From Roseobacter insulae (lineage in GTDB: Bacteria > Pseudomonadota > Alphaproteobacteria > Rhodobacterales > Rhodobacteraceae): a DNA stretch of 64,000 bases. The stretch's first letter is position 1. Every line of letters starts with the position of its first letter. The translations under genes and the position numbers were made by a program. Shown piece after piece: positions 25,864-34,709 of this stretch. The DNA is taken from positions 310,001 to 374,000 of the forward strand of contig NZ_JAHXDN010000004.1 of assembly GCF_019375555.1 (NCBI RefSeq), read 5' to 3'. The notes under the pieces were generated by a model. It was given only the letters and a program-made list of their open reading frames with translations, did no database searches and was not told the DNA's origin.

Positions 25864-26838
25864 ATGGGCTTGCTGGTTGACGGCGTGTGGCACGACAAAT
25901 GGTATGATACCAAATCCACGGGGGGTAAATTCAAGCGTTCCGACGCGAAATTCCGTAACTGGATCACCGCGGATGGCAGCCCGGGCCCCTCCGGCACGGG
26001 CGGTTTCAAGGCCGATTCGGGGCGGTATCACCTCTATGTCAGCTATGCCTGCCCCTGGGCGCACCGCACCCTGATCTTCCGGAAACTCAAAAATCTCGAG
26101 GACTATATCAGCCTGTCGGTGGTGCACCCGGACATGCTGGGCGACGGATGGACATTCGCGACAGACGACAAGGGCGCAACCGGCGACACGCTCTACGGCC
26201 TCCCGTTTGCACGGGACATCTACCTCAAGGCGGACCCGCGGTTTTCAGGGCGCGTGACGGTGCCGATCCTCTGGGACAAGGACCGTGAGACCATCGTGTC
26301 GAATGAAAGCTCGGAGATCATCCGCATGTTCAACTCCGCCTTCGATACGCTCACCGGCAATACCGAAGACTACTGGCCGGAAGAGCTGCACGACCCGATT
26401 GCACCGGTGAATGACCGTATCTACGACACGCTCAACAACGGCGTCTACAAATCCGGATTCGCCACGACCCAAGCCGCTTACGACGCGGCGGTCGTGCCGC
26501 TTTTCGACACCCTCGAATGGCTGGAGGAGCGACTTGAAAGCAACCGGTATCTGATGGGCGACACGCTGACCGAAGCGGACTGGCGCCTGTTCACCACGCT
26601 GGTACGCTTCGACCCGGTGTACCACTTGCACTTCAAGTGTAACCTAAAGAGATTAATAGATTTTCCAAACCTCTGGGCGTATACCCGCGCGCTCTACCAG
26701 ATGCCCGGTATCGCAGAGACCGTCAATTTTGACCATATCATCCGGCACTATCATTACAGCCACGACAGCATCAATCCGCACCGCATTATCCCGGTCGGGC
26801 CGGCACTGGACTTCACCGCGCCGCATGGGCGCGGATAG
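25864..26838 (+). CDS. Glutathionyl-hydroquinone reductase (Xi-class GST)
   Basis: A 324-residue enzyme that reduces glutathionyl-hydroquinones with a catalytic cysteine. The active site is YACPWAHRTLIFRKLK with Cys63; the family C-terminal helical domain includes LTEADWRLFTTLVRFDPVYHLHFKCN and the final IIRHYHYSHDSINPHRIIPVGP. The ATG at 25864 is chosen over 25858 since the AAGGAGA site lies 7 bases from it. Length equals that of YqjG/EcM4 proteins. The 12-base stretch after CKCN-like codons (near 26640) has AT-rich codons unlike the neighbours. It may protect against quinones. Confidence 0.92.
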   Translation: MGLLVDGVWHDKWYDTKSTGGKFKRSDAKFRNWITADGSPGPSGTGGFKADSGRYHLYVSYACPWAHRTLIFRKLKNLEDYISLSVVHPDMLGDGWTFATDDKGATGDTLYGLPFARDIYLKADPRFSGRVTVPILWDKDRETIVSNESSEIIRMFNSAFDTLTGNTEDYWPEELHDPIAPVNDRIYDTLNNGVYKSGFATTQAAYDAAVVPLFDTLEWLEERLESNRYLMGDTLTEADWRLFTTLVRFDPVYHLHFKCNLKRLIDFPNLWAYTRALYQMPGIAETVNFDHIIRHYHYSHDSINPHRIIPVGPALDFTAPHGRG

Positions 26839-26839
26839 G

Positions 26840-27220
26840 TTACGCCGCTCCGCTCTGCTCCGACCCTGCCCCATAGTGTTCGACCATCGCGGCAAGATCT
26901 TCGGGCGGTGTCGCACTTTGCACGAAGGCGCAGGCGTTGGGGGCATGTGAAAAAATTGAGCCGTCCGAGAAAAACGACGTATTGGTGACAAAGATCACCT
27001 GCGCTTTGGGCTGGCGATAGCTTGCGTAATCGGCGACCGCCAGTGCAGACCCCTCGCCAAGTACAAGGTCCATAATGATGATATCTGTGTGATGGGTGCT
27101 CAGATGGCGGATGGCACCAGCCTGACCCGCGCAGCGCGCAACGTTCATACCCATGCGTTCGAGGTGATTTTGCCAAATTCTAGCCAGATCGCTTTGGCTC
27201 TCAACAATTAGAACCCTCAT
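26840..27220 (-). CDS. Single-domain response regulator (receiver)
   Basis: A 126-residue CheY-like protein: acidic Glu7 at the end of strand 1 (LIVESQSD), the phospho-acceptor Asp51 in IIIMDLVLGEG, Thr in FVTNTS. The usual second acidic residue of the pocket is not evident, and the expected conserved lysine of strand 5 is not clear (FVQSATPPEDL), so phosphorylation chemistry may be altered. There is no output domain. A CtrA-type box lies 66 bases upstream in the correct orientation. It is convergent with the quinone reductase gene (1 base). Function unknown; orphan receivers in this group often act in cell-cycle, motility or chemotaxis control. Confidence 0.85.
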   Translation of the reverse strand: MRVLIVESQSDLARIWQNHLERMGMNVARCAGQAGAIRHLSTHHTDIIIMDLVLGEGSALAVADYASYRQPKAQVIFVTNTSFFSDGSIFSHAPNACAFVQSATPPEDLAAMVEHYGAGSEQSGAA

Positions 27221-27285
27221 CTGTCCTCCATTCCGAAAAATACCGGAATTGTTTCACACTGTAATACTGTCGTCTGCTTCAAAGG

Positions 27286-27300
27286 TTAACAAACGATTAA
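27286..27300 (-). promoter_or_regulatory. CtrA-type box upstream of the orphan response regulator
   Basis: On the minus strand the bases read TTAA-N7-TTAAC (core TTAA 27297-27300 and TTAA 27286-27289), the consensus of the alphaproteobacterial cell-cycle regulator CtrA. It is 66 bases before the start of the receiver gene. The other neighbour, cobC, starts 105 bases away on the plus strand. Binding has not been shown. Confidence 0.55.
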
Positions 27301-27405
27301 GCGACTCACGACAACTTTATCATTTGGGATCAGACTTGATTAACCGGCTACTTTCCGCTTTTAGCAAATGGCAAAGGCGCGGAATTGCGCCACGATCATG
27401 CTCAG

Positions 27406-28371
27406 ATGGACAGATTGTTGACGAACATTGAACGCGATCATGGGGGGGGACTCGATGCGGCAATTCTCCGGTATGGCGGGTCTCGAATCGGCTGGTGCGA
27501 CCTCTCGACCGGTATCAATCCACACCCCTATCCGGTGGGCACCCTGCCGCAGGATGTCTGGACGGCGCTGCCGGACAAGGCCGCACAGGCACGCCTGATC
27601 AACACGGCGCGGCAGCTCTGGGCAGTGCCGGAGAGCGCCGGGGTAATCGCGGCATCGGGGGCGTCAGCCCTGATCGCGCAAATCCCCCGGCTCCGTCCGG
27701 CCCAACGGGTCTGCATCCCGGGTCCCACCTATAATGAACACGCCGCCGCCTTCGGCACCGCGGGCTGGTCGATCACGGACACAGCGCCCGCGACCGCCCA
27801 GGTGGTTGTGCACCCTAACAACCCCGACGGTCGCCTGTGGACAGCACCGGACCTGCCGCTGGAACAGCCGGGACTGACGGTTATCGATGAAAGCTTCTGC
27901 GATGTCGCGCCCGGCCGCTCCCTGATCGACCTGACCCGCACGCCCGGCGTTCTGGTGCTCAAGAGCTTCGGGAAGTTCTGGGGGCTGGCGGGCCTGAGGC
28001 TGGGCTTCGTGATCGGCGATCCTGACGTGCTGAACCAGATGACGGAGGCCATCGGTCCCTGGGCCGTGTCCGGGCCCGCGCAACACATCGGTGCGGTCGC
28101 GCTTGCAGATCATGGCTGGGCCCGCCGGACGCGCGAACGCCTGGCCGAAGACAGTGCCCGGCTGGATGCCCTGATGCAGATTGCAGGAGCTAAGGTTCTG
28201 GGCGGCACAACGCTCTTTCGTCTGTACGATGTGGATGACGCGGCCACATGGCAGGACAGGCTTGCCCGCCACAAAATCTGGACGCGCCGGTTCCCGTATA
28301 ACGCCAGATGGCTACGCCTTGGCCTGCCGCATGCGCTGCACTGGCCCCGTATCGAGGCGGCCCTGAAATGA
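27406..28371 (+). CDS. cobC: Threonine-phosphate decarboxylase
   Basis: A 321-residue PLP enzyme of the aminotransferase fold that makes (R)-1-amino-2-propanol phosphate for the cobalamin side chain. Markers are [21 protein letters not shown] near the N-terminus, [20 protein letters not shown] and the PLP lysine in [19 protein letters not shown] 27406 gives the family start; an upstream TTG at 27385 is in frame. The stop overlaps the start of cobD by the ATGA arrangement, confirming a cobalamin operon. Symbol follows the aerobic-pathway naming; the anaerobic name is cobD. Confidence 0.9.
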   Translation: MDRLLTNIERDHGGGLDAAILRYGGSRIGWCDLSTGINPHPYPVGTLPQDVWTALPDKAAQARLINTARQLWAVPESAGVIAASGASALIAQIPRLRPAQRVCIPGPTYNEHAAAFGTAGWSITDTAPATAQVVVHPNNPDGRLWTAPDLPLEQPGLTVIDESFCDVAPGRSLIDLTRTPGVLVLKSFGKFWGLAGLRLGFVIGDPDVLNQMTEAIGPWAVSGPAQHIGAVALADHGWARRTRERLAEDSARLDALMQIAGAKVLGGTTLFRLYDVDDAATWQDRLARHKIWTRRFPYNARWLRLGLPHALHWPRIEAALK

Positions 28372-29273
28372 GCGCGGCAGCCCTCCTGATAGTCGCGATG
28401 CTGCTCGACGCGGTCGTTGGAGAGCCGCGGTGGCTGTGGCGCCGCATACCCCACCCGGCCGTTCTGATGGGCAGGCTGGTGCACCTGCTTGACGCCCGCC
28501 TGAACGATGGCGACAACCGGCACGCCAGGGGCGTCGCGGCCGTGCTCGTTCTGGTGATCGTCGGCGCGGTCCTGGGGTCGGTGTTGAGCGGGCTGGGCAG
28601 CGTCATCGAATGTGGTGTCGCGGCCATTCTTTTGGCGCAACGGTCGCTGGTGCAGCATGTCAACGCCGTGGGCGACGGCCTGCGCATGTCCATCCAGGAA
28701 GGGCGGCGCATGGTCTCACGGATTGTCAGCCGGGACGTCGCGCAGATGGACGGGACCCAGGTCGCGCGCTCGGCCATCGAAAGTGCGGCGGAAAACCTGT
28801 CCGACGGTGTCATCGCCCCTGCGTTCTGGTTTTTGGTCGCCGGTCTGCCGGGGCTGATGGTCTACAAGCTTGTAAACACCGCCGACAGCATGATCGGCTA
28901 CCGTACGGAGACATATGCGGCCTTCGGATGGGCGGCGGCGCGGCTGGATGATCTGCTCAATCTGGTGCCGGCGCGGCTGACCGCCGCGCTGATCGCCCTG
29001 CCTGCGCGTTGCTTTGACTGGCAGGGCATCTACGCCGATGCACGGCTGCACAGATCCCCCAACGCCGGATGGCCCGAGGCGGCGATGTCCCGCGCGCTGG
29101 GGATCGCCCTTGCCGGACCACGTGCCTATGACGGCCAGATGCGCGAGTTTCCCTTCGTCAATGCCGAAGGACGGCGCGATCTGACACCGGTGGACATCGA
29201 CGCCAGTATCGCGATGCTGTGGAAAGCATGGGCCGGGTTTCTGGCCCTCTGCGTCCTGATTGTTGTTCTGTAA
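28368..29273 (+). CDS. cobD: Adenosylcobinamide-phosphate synthase
   Basis: A 301-residue membrane protein (CbiB/CobD family) that attaches aminopropanol phosphate to adenosylcobyric acid. Several hydrophobic segments ([13 protein letters not shown] at the N-terminus, two in the middle, [10 protein letters not shown] at the end) and family motifs [18 protein letters not shown] and [14 protein letters not shown] with [27 protein letters not shown] are visible. The start lies in the ATGA overlap with cobC. Only these two cobalamin genes are in the window. Confidence 0.93.
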   Translation: MSAAALLIVAMLLDAVVGEPRWLWRRIPHPAVLMGRLVHLLDARLNDGDNRHARGVAAVLVLVIVGAVLGSVLSGLGSVIECGVAAILLAQRSLVQHVNAVGDGLRMSIQEGRRMVSRIVSRDVAQMDGTQVARSAIESAAENLSDGVIAPAFWFLVAGLPGLMVYKLVNTADSMIGYRTETYAAFGWAAARLDDLLNLVPARLTAALIALPARCFDWQGIYADARLHRSPNAGWPEAAMSRALGIALAGPRAYDGQMREFPFVNAEGRRDLTPVDIDASIAMLWKAWAGFLALCVLIVVL

Positions 29274-29292
29274 CTCAGCCCTGGAGAAGTTA

Positions 29293-30462
29293 ATGCGTCT
29301 GACCGCCCCCCTGTTGGCCCTCTGCCTGTCCGTATTGCCCGCCATGTCATCGGCCTGTGGGGGCTCCTTTTCAAGCTTCGTTGATGGATTGAAGGCGGAA
29401 GCGCGGGCAAAGGGCCACGGGGCGGCAGTGGTCGACCAGTTCTTTGCCCCTGTCCGGCAGGATCCCAGGGTTCTGAAAGCCGACCGGTCACAGGGTGTTT
29501 TCCAGCGCCCGTTCCTGGATTTCTCGCAACGTCTGATTTCTGCGGATCGCGTCAAGCGCGGCCAGAGCAACGCCAGGAAATACGATGCCGTCTTCAACCG
29601 GATCGAACAGCAGTATGGCGTGGATCGCGGTGTGCTGCTGGCCTTCTGGGCATTCGAGACCGACTACGGCGGCTTCCAGGGGGACTTCAACACCGCCAAC
29701 GCCCTTGTGACGCTGGCGCACGACTGTCGCCGTCCGGAGCTTTTCCGCCCGCAGGTCTTTGCAGCCCTTGAGCTTTTTGAACAGGGCGACTTCGATCCGC
29801 GCACCACAACCGGCGCCTGGGCCGGCGAGATCGGCATGGTACAGATGTTGCCGCGTGACATCATCGAAAACGGGGTGGACGGGGACGGGGATGGTAAGGT
29901 TTCATTAAAAACCTCGGCCACCGACGCGCTGATGTCCGGCGGCGCCATGTTGCAAAGCCTGGGCTGGCGTGCGGGCGAGCCCTGGATACAGGAGGTCAGC
30001 GTGCCGCAGCGGTTCGACTGGTCGCAAAGCGGGCTCACCGTTGTCAAACCGACGTCGGAATGGGCCGCCCTGGGGGTAAAGCCGCGCAACGGCCCCCTGC
30101 AAAACCAGCTCCCTGCCGCGTTGATCCTGCCGCAGGGTCATAAGGGGCCGGCCTTTCTGGCCTACCCCAACTTCAATGTCTATTTTGAGTGGAATCAAAG
30201 CTTTACCTATGTTCTGACAGCGGCGTATTTTGCCACGCGACTTCAGGGCGCACCCGTCTACAACGCGGGCAACCCCGATGCGGGTCTCTCCGGCGCGCAA
30301 ACCAAAGAGCTGCAGCGCAAGTTGCAGGCCCGGGGTCATGACGTCGGCAAAGTGGATGGTATTCTGGGTGCCAAAACCCGCGCTGCGGTTCAGACAGAGC
30401 AGAAGCGACTGGGGCTGCCCGCCGACGCATGGCCGACACCTGCCTTGCTGGCGAGGCTTTGA
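29293..30462 (+). CDS. Lytic murein transglycosylase (MltB-type) with peptidoglycan-binding domain
   Basis: A 389-residue exported enzyme that cleaves peptidoglycan glycan strands. Signal peptide: MRLTAPLLALCLSVLPAMSSA, cleavage near residue 21; a cysteine follows (ACGGS) that could be a lipidation site. The catalytic glutamate lies in LLAFWAFETDYGGFQG; FNTANALVTLAHDCRRPELFRPQ and GEIGMVQMLPRDIIENGVDGDGDG are family blocks. Residues 325-389 are a PG_binding_1 domain (LQRKLQARGHDVGKVDGILGAKTRAAV). GGAGAAG precedes ATG 29293. It is 19 bases from cobD, perhaps a shared transcript. Confidence 0.92.
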   Translation: MRLTAPLLALCLSVLPAMSSACGGSFSSFVDGLKAEARAKGHGAAVVDQFFAPVRQDPRVLKADRSQGVFQRPFLDFSQRLISADRVKRGQSNARKYDAVFNRIEQQYGVDRGVLLAFWAFETDYGGFQGDFNTANALVTLAHDCRRPELFRPQVFAALELFEQGDFDPRTTTGAWAGEIGMVQMLPRDIIENGVDGDGDGKVSLKTSATDALMSGGAMLQSLGWRAGEPWIQEVSVPQRFDWSQSGLTVVKPTSEWAALGVKPRNGPLQNQLPAALILPQGHKGPAFLAYPNFNVYFEWNQSFTYVLTAAYFATRLQGAPVYNAGNPDAGLSGAQTKELQRKLQARGHDVGKVDGILGAKTRAAVQTEQKRLGLPADAWPTPALLARL

Positions 30463-30540
30463 CGTCCTCGCCGTTAACCATTCTTTACCGGCAAAAATGT
30501 AGTTTTATGGGCGAAACATACATTCAGGTTTGTTTTCTAC

Positions 30541-30954
30541 CTAGTTTGACCCTGCGCGCCGAGGCTGCGCAGGGTCTTTTTTCGCCCCCTGCGGGTCGCG
30601 CAGCGGAAACCGCTCGCCCTTTTGCGTCAGCATGACAATACGCGCCCCGTTCTGAACATAGCGATCACATCGCCCAAAACCGTTGCGAAACGCGATACAG
30701 ACCGTGCCATCAGGCGCGATCCGGTAGCGCCCGAATGCAGATCGCCCACCCGGGTAGGTGTAGGAATAGGCCCCGCCGACAGAGAACTTCGACTGACCAC
30801 CGTCAAAAAAGGTGAGCGTCTGCCCGTCGACCAGCAACCCGGTCTCTTCGGACGTCATCAGGCGGTCGGCTTCCCAGACCGCCCAGCCCTGTGTCTCCTG
30901 GGCCGATGCAGCCTGCGCCGACATCACAATGAAAAGCAGTGTCACCCTCATCAT
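30541..30954 (-). CDS. Exported small protein of unknown function
   Basis: A 137-residue protein with a clear signal peptide (MRVTLLFIVMSAQAASAQETQ, cleavage after ASA). The mature part has an even run of short beta strands (LLVDGQTLTFFDGGQSK, RYRIAPDGTVCIAFRNGFGRCDRYV) with two cysteines that may pair. ATG 30952-30954 is followed at once by a second ATG; the ribosome site is weak. An upstream in-frame ATG at 30993 would lengthen it by 13 residues. The last codons coincide with the plus-strand terminator. No family is recognised; a DUF of Rhodobacteraceae periplasmic proteins is likely. Confidence 0.75.
   Translation of the reverse strand: MMRVTLLFIVMSAQAASAQETQGWAVWEADRLMTSEETGLLVDGQTLTFFDGGQSKFSVGGAYSYTYPGGRSAFGRYRIAPDGTVCIAFRNGFGRCDRYVQNGARIVMLTQKGERFPLRDPQGAKKDPAQPRRAGSN
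30549..30582 (+). terminator. Intrinsic terminator after the transglycosylase gene
   Basis: Nine-base arms ACCCTGCGC / GCGCAGGGT around nine bases, followed by CTTTTTTC. It ends the plus-strand transcript 87 bases after the stop. It lies inside the 3' end of the convergent minus-strand gene. Confidence 0.75.
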
Positions 30955-31017
30955 CGGGTCAGTATAGTCTGAAAAACACCGGGCACCGCGCACGATCCGG
31001 TGAAGAGGCCGCGAGCC

Positions 31018-34000
31018 TCAAGCTACAAGCGTTTCTGCTTTCTTCAGATCGACCGACACCAGTTGGCTGACGCCCTGCTCGGCCATCGTGACCCCGAACA
31101 GACGGTCCATGCGGGACATTGTCACCGCGTGGTGCGTGATGATCAGGAACCGCGTTTCCGTCTGGCGGCACATCTCGTCCAACAGATCGCAAAAGCGCGT
31201 CACATTTGCGTCGTCCAGCGGCGCGTCAACCTCGTCGAGCACACAGATCGGCGCCGGGTTGGCCAAAAACACTGCGAAAATCAATGCCATCGCGGTCAGG
31301 GTCTGCTCGCCGCCGGACAGCAGGCTGAGGGTGGAGAGCTTCTTGCCCGGGGGCTGGCACATGATCTCCAGCCCGGCCTCCAGCGGATCATCGCTTTCGA
31401 CCATCACGAGGTTGGCCTCGCCACCGCCAAAAAGATGCGTGAACAGCATGGAGAAGTTGGCATTGACCTGCTCGAAGGCGGTCAGAAGCCGCTCCCGGCC
31501 TTCGCGGTTCAGGCTGGCGATACCGCCCCGCAGCGTCTTGATCGCTTCTTCGAGATCCGCCTTTTCGCTGGTCAGCGTGTCGTGTTCCGTCTGCACTTCG
31601 CGGGCGTCTTCCTCGGCACGCAGGTTCACGGCACCAAGGGCATCCCGTTGCCGTTTCAGCCGGTTGACATCCGCTTCCAGCGTGTCGGCACCGGGCATGT
31701 GATCGGGTGTTGCGTCCAGCTGCGCCAGCAACTGGCTTGGTGTCACCTGGTTTTCATCCGCGATGCGCTCCGCCGCCGCCGCCACTGTTTCACGCGCCGC
31801 ATCGCTGCGCGCCTCGGCCCGGGCGCGGGTCTCGCGGGCTTCCGAGGCCAGCCGCTCCGCGTCCCGCTCCGCCGATGTCGCCTCGCGCAGCGCCCCTTCG
31901 GCAGTCGACAATGCGTCGGCGCTTTGCGCCTTGCGGGCTTGGGCCACCGTGATCGCGTCGCCCATTTCCGCACGCTTGGCCGCAATCTCCCCCGGCGCGG
32001 CGCTGGCGTTTTCCAGCTCGCGCTCCGCTGCGGTCTTGCGGTCCACCAGCTCGGCACTGCGTTTCTCGGCGGTCTCCAACCGGTGCCGCCAGCCGCTGAC
32101 CTCCTTGGTGACCTCCTGCACACGCCGTGTGCGCGCCTCGCCTTCCCGGCGCAGCTCGTCGTGCCCGGACCGGCGCGACATCATGGTGATCCGCGCCGCT
32201 TCCACCGCCATGCGCACCGCTTCGACCATGTCCCGGGCCTCCGTGAGGTCACCCAGGTCTGCGAGGGCGCGCTCGGCTTCCTTCAACTGGGTGCGCGCAT
32301 TCATCGCTTCTTCCTCGTGACGCGCCACCGCCAACCCGAGGGATTCCAGCTTGCCCTGCGCAAGATTGCGATCCGCCTCGGCGCGGCTCAGGCGGCGGCC
32401 TGCTTCCGCCACCAGCCGGTCCGCGGCCCGGCGGGCTTCGCGCGCCATGGCATCGGCCTTGGTCAGTTCAGCAAGCTGCGCGCCCAGAAGATCATGCGCC
32501 GCCTTCGCCCCCTCGGCGCGCTGTGTCGCGGCTTCGAGGCTTTGTTTCAACTCTTCCAGACGGTTCAGCTGCTGCAACCGCAGGGCGGCCGCCGACGGCG
32601 CGTCCTCGGCCCAGGCGCGGAAACCGTCCCATCGCCACAGGTCGCCTTCGGGCGATACCAGACGTTGTCCGGGCCTGAGGGCCGCCTGCAGGCGCGGGCC
32701 GTCATCCGGGTCCACCAGCCCGATCTGCCCCATGCGACGCGTCAGCACGCCGGGCACATCGACGAACAGCGACAGCGGTTTGACCCCCTCGGGCAAGGCC
32801 TGATGCTGGTCATAGGCGGGCAAAACGGCCCAGCCGGACGGCCCGTCCGCCGCAACTTCCGGCGCCCGCAGATCATCCGCCAACGCGGCACCCAGCGCCT
32901 TTTCGTACCCGGGCTTGACATGCAACTGGTCAAGGATTTGCCCGCCTTCCGCGGTATCGCGCGCCACCAGCTTGGACAGCGCCCCCGCCTCCGCACGCAG
33001 CGCATTCATCTCGCCCTCGGCCTCGGACCGCTGCGCCCGCGCCTCCGCCTCGCGCGCTTGCGTCTCAGCGCGGGCCTCATCGGCTTCAAGCAGCGCGGCT
33101 TCCGCTTTCTCTGCCGTGGCAACGGCCTCCGCCTCCGCCCCTTCGGCCTCGGCAAAATCCTGTCCCGCACGCGTCAGGGCGGCTTGGCTGACGGTGACGG
33201 CTTCCCGCGCCCGGATCGCCTCGGCCTCCGCCTTGGACAGGGTCTTGCGACTGTCCTCCAGCAAGCGTTGCGCAGAGCCGTGACGGGCCGAAAGCCGTGC
33301 CATATCCTCGGTCTGCTGCGACATCTCCCCCTCGCGGGTTTGCAGAACGGCAGCCGCCTCCCGGGCGGCCTCTGCCGCCTCCGCCAGCCTGTCCTCGTGA
33401 CCCTCGGCGGCCTTGGCGAGTTCCGCCGCTTCCCATTCCAACCGCTCGATGGTCTCACCGGCATCCCGGTTCAGCCCCCCCTCGCGGTCGATGTCGTGAC
33501 CCAGTTGCGCAATCCGGCCGCTCAGGGTTTCGATCAGCGCCTGCGCGCGCGCCTCCTGATCGGTCAGGGCGTCGCGCTCCACCGTAAGGCGCTGAAGCAC
33601 GGCTGCGGCAATCGCCTCTTCCTCGCGCAAGGGCGGCAGTGCTGTTTCCGCGTCTTCCCGCGTTTTGGCGGCTTGCCGGACCAGCGTTTCCGCCTGTGCC
33701 GCGGCGGTCACCTGAGCGCGCAGGTTTTCCTCTGCCGCCGCGCGGGCATCATCCGCCTCCCGCCACCGACGATAGAGCAACATGCCCTCGGTCCGGCGTA
33801 ATTCGTTACCGATCTCGCGGTAGCGTGCGGCCTGGCGTGCCTGACGCGCGAGTTGCGCCAGCTGGTTGGCCAATTGCTCGATCACGTCATCGACACGCGC
33901 CAGATTGGTTTCAGCACCTTTGAGCTTCAGTTCCGCCTCGTGACGCCGCTGATACAGCCCGCTGATACCCGCCGCCTCTTCGAGGATACGGCGCCGGTTC

Positions 34001-34473
34001 TTGGGTTTGGCGTTGATCAGCTCCGCGATCTGACCCTGACGCACCAAGGCCGGGCTGTGCGCCCCGGTAGAGGCATCGGCAAACAGCATCTGAACGTCGC
34101 GCGCCCGCACATCCTTGGCGCCTACCTTGTACGCGCTGCCCACGTCGCGCGTGATGCGGCGCACGATCTCCAGCTGATCGTGATCATTGAACCCGGCGGG
34201 CGCCAGCCGCTCCGAATTATCCAGATGCAGCGCCACTTCGGCGAAATTCCGTGCCGGGCGGGTGGCAGCCCCGGCAAAGATGACGTCTTCCATCCCGCCG
34301 CCACGCATGGCCGTGGGCCGGTTTTCGCCCATCACCCAGCGCAGCGCTTCGAGCAGATTTGACTTGCCACAGCCGTTTGGCCCCACAACGCCCGTCAAAC
34401 CATCCGCGATGATCAGATCAGTGGGGTCAACGAAGCTTTTGAAGCCTGTCAGTCTGAGTTTGGAAAAGCGCAA
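31018..34473 (-). CDS. smc: Chromosome segregation protein SMC
   Basis: An 1151-residue condensin ATPase. The N-terminal head begins MRFSKLRLTGFKSFVDPTD with Walker A GPNGCGKSN (residues 32-40); long coiled coils flank a hinge around residues 500-640; the C-terminal head has LSLLSGGEQTLTAMAL and the Walker B ICVLDEVDAPLDDANV. The protein folds on itself to bring both heads together and acts with ScpA/ScpB, which are not in the window. Length and domain order are normal. The gene is upstream of nothing on its own strand except a 236-base gap with a DnaA-box-like 9-mer. Confidence 0.97.
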   Translation of the reverse strand: MRFSKLRLTGFKSFVDPTDLIIADGLTGVVGPNGCGKSNLLEALRWVMGENRPTAMRGGGMEDVIFAGAATRPARNFAEVALHLDNSERLAPAGFNDHDQLEIVRRITRDVGSAYKVGAKDVRARDVQMLFADASTGAHSPALVRQGQIAELINAKPKNRRRILEEAAGISGLYQRRHEAELKLKGAETNLARVDDVIEQLANQLAQLARQARQAARYREIGNELRRTEGMLLYRRWREADDARAAAEENLRAQVTAAAQAETLVRQAAKTREDAETALPPLREEEAIAAAVLQRLTVERDALTDQEARAQALIETLSGRIAQLGHDIDREGGLNRDAGETIERLEWEAAELAKAAEGHEDRLAEAAEAAREAAAVLQTREGEMSQQTEDMARLSARHGSAQRLLEDSRKTLSKAEAEAIRAREAVTVSQAALTRAGQDFAEAEGAEAEAVATAEKAEAALLEADEARAETQAREAEARAQRSEAEGEMNALRAEAGALSKLVARDTAEGGQILDQLHVKPGYEKALGAALADDLRAPEVAADGPSGWAVLPAYDQHQALPEGVKPLSLFVDVPGVLTRRMGQIGLVDPDDGPRLQAALRPGQRLVSPEGDLWRWDGFRAWAEDAPSAAALRLQQLNRLEELKQSLEAATQRAEGAKAAHDLLGAQLAELTKADAMAREARRAADRLVAEAGRRLSRAEADRNLAQGKLESLGLAVARHEEEAMNARTQLKEAERALADLGDLTEARDMVEAVRMAVEAARITMMSRRSGHDELRREGEARTRRVQEVTKEVSGWRHRLETAEKRSAELVDRKTAAERELENASAAPGEIAAKRAEMGDAITVAQARKAQSADALSTAEGALREATSAERDAERLASEARETRARAEARSDAARETVAAAAERIADENQVTPSQLLAQLDATPDHMPGADTLEADVNRLKRQRDALGAVNLRAEEDAREVQTEHDTLTSEKADLEEAIKTLRGGIASLNREGRERLLTAFEQVNANFSMLFTHLFGGGEANLVMVESDDPLEAGLEIMCQPPGKKLSTLSLLSGGEQTLTAMALIFAVFLANPAPICVLDEVDAPLDDANVTRFCDLLDEMCRQTETRFLIITHHAVTMSRMDRLFGVTMAEQGVSQLVSVDLKKAETLVA

Positions 34474-34569
34474 GATGGGGCTTTCGATGATTCCTTTGGT
34501 TCAGCAGCGTGAAGGGCAGAGGGGGCGAAAGTCAACCAAAACACCCAACAACGTGGGGCCTCCAGGCAG

Positions 34570-34578
34570 TTATCCACA
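34570..34578 (+). promoter_or_regulatory. DnaA-box-like 9-mer upstream of smc
   Basis: TTATCCACA, an exact match to the strong DnaA box, lies 97 bases before smc. A single 9-mer is expected about once by chance in a window this long on both strands, so functional meaning is doubtful. Confidence 0.25.
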
Positions 34579-34659
34579 AGATATTGACGATGCAACAGGG
34601 TGATCGGCACGGGATGGACCGCTCGGCATAAAGCTGCCCGGGCCCTGCTCAATAAAGAG

Positions 34660-34696
34660 TTTACCCGCCCGGGCGAGTGGTCATATAATTTGACCA
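34660..34696 (+). promoter_or_regulatory. Promoter with FadR-type operator of the GntR gene
   Basis: A -35-like TTTACC (34660-34665), 18 bases, then a consensus -10 TATAAT (34684-34689). The -10 lies inside an inverted repeat TGGTCA-N7-TGACCA (34678-34696). The TGGT/ACCA half-sites are typical of FadR-subfamily GntR regulators, so autoregulation of the gene that starts 14 bases later is likely. Confidence 0.6.
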
Positions 34697-34709
34697 ATGA
34701 GGTGAAGCG

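Noticed and set aside
31000-33801. A very long open frame (933 residues) on the plus strand opposite smc
   Set aside because: It mirrors the smc coding frame, is Arg/Pro/Ala-rich without any domain, and has no ribosome site; long antisense openings are expected in high-GC genes.
34570-34578. An exact DnaA box (TTATCCACA) upstream of smc suggesting an origin
   Set aside because: Isolated copy, no AT-rich element or clustered boxes, and no dnaA gene in the window; expected by chance in a region of this length.
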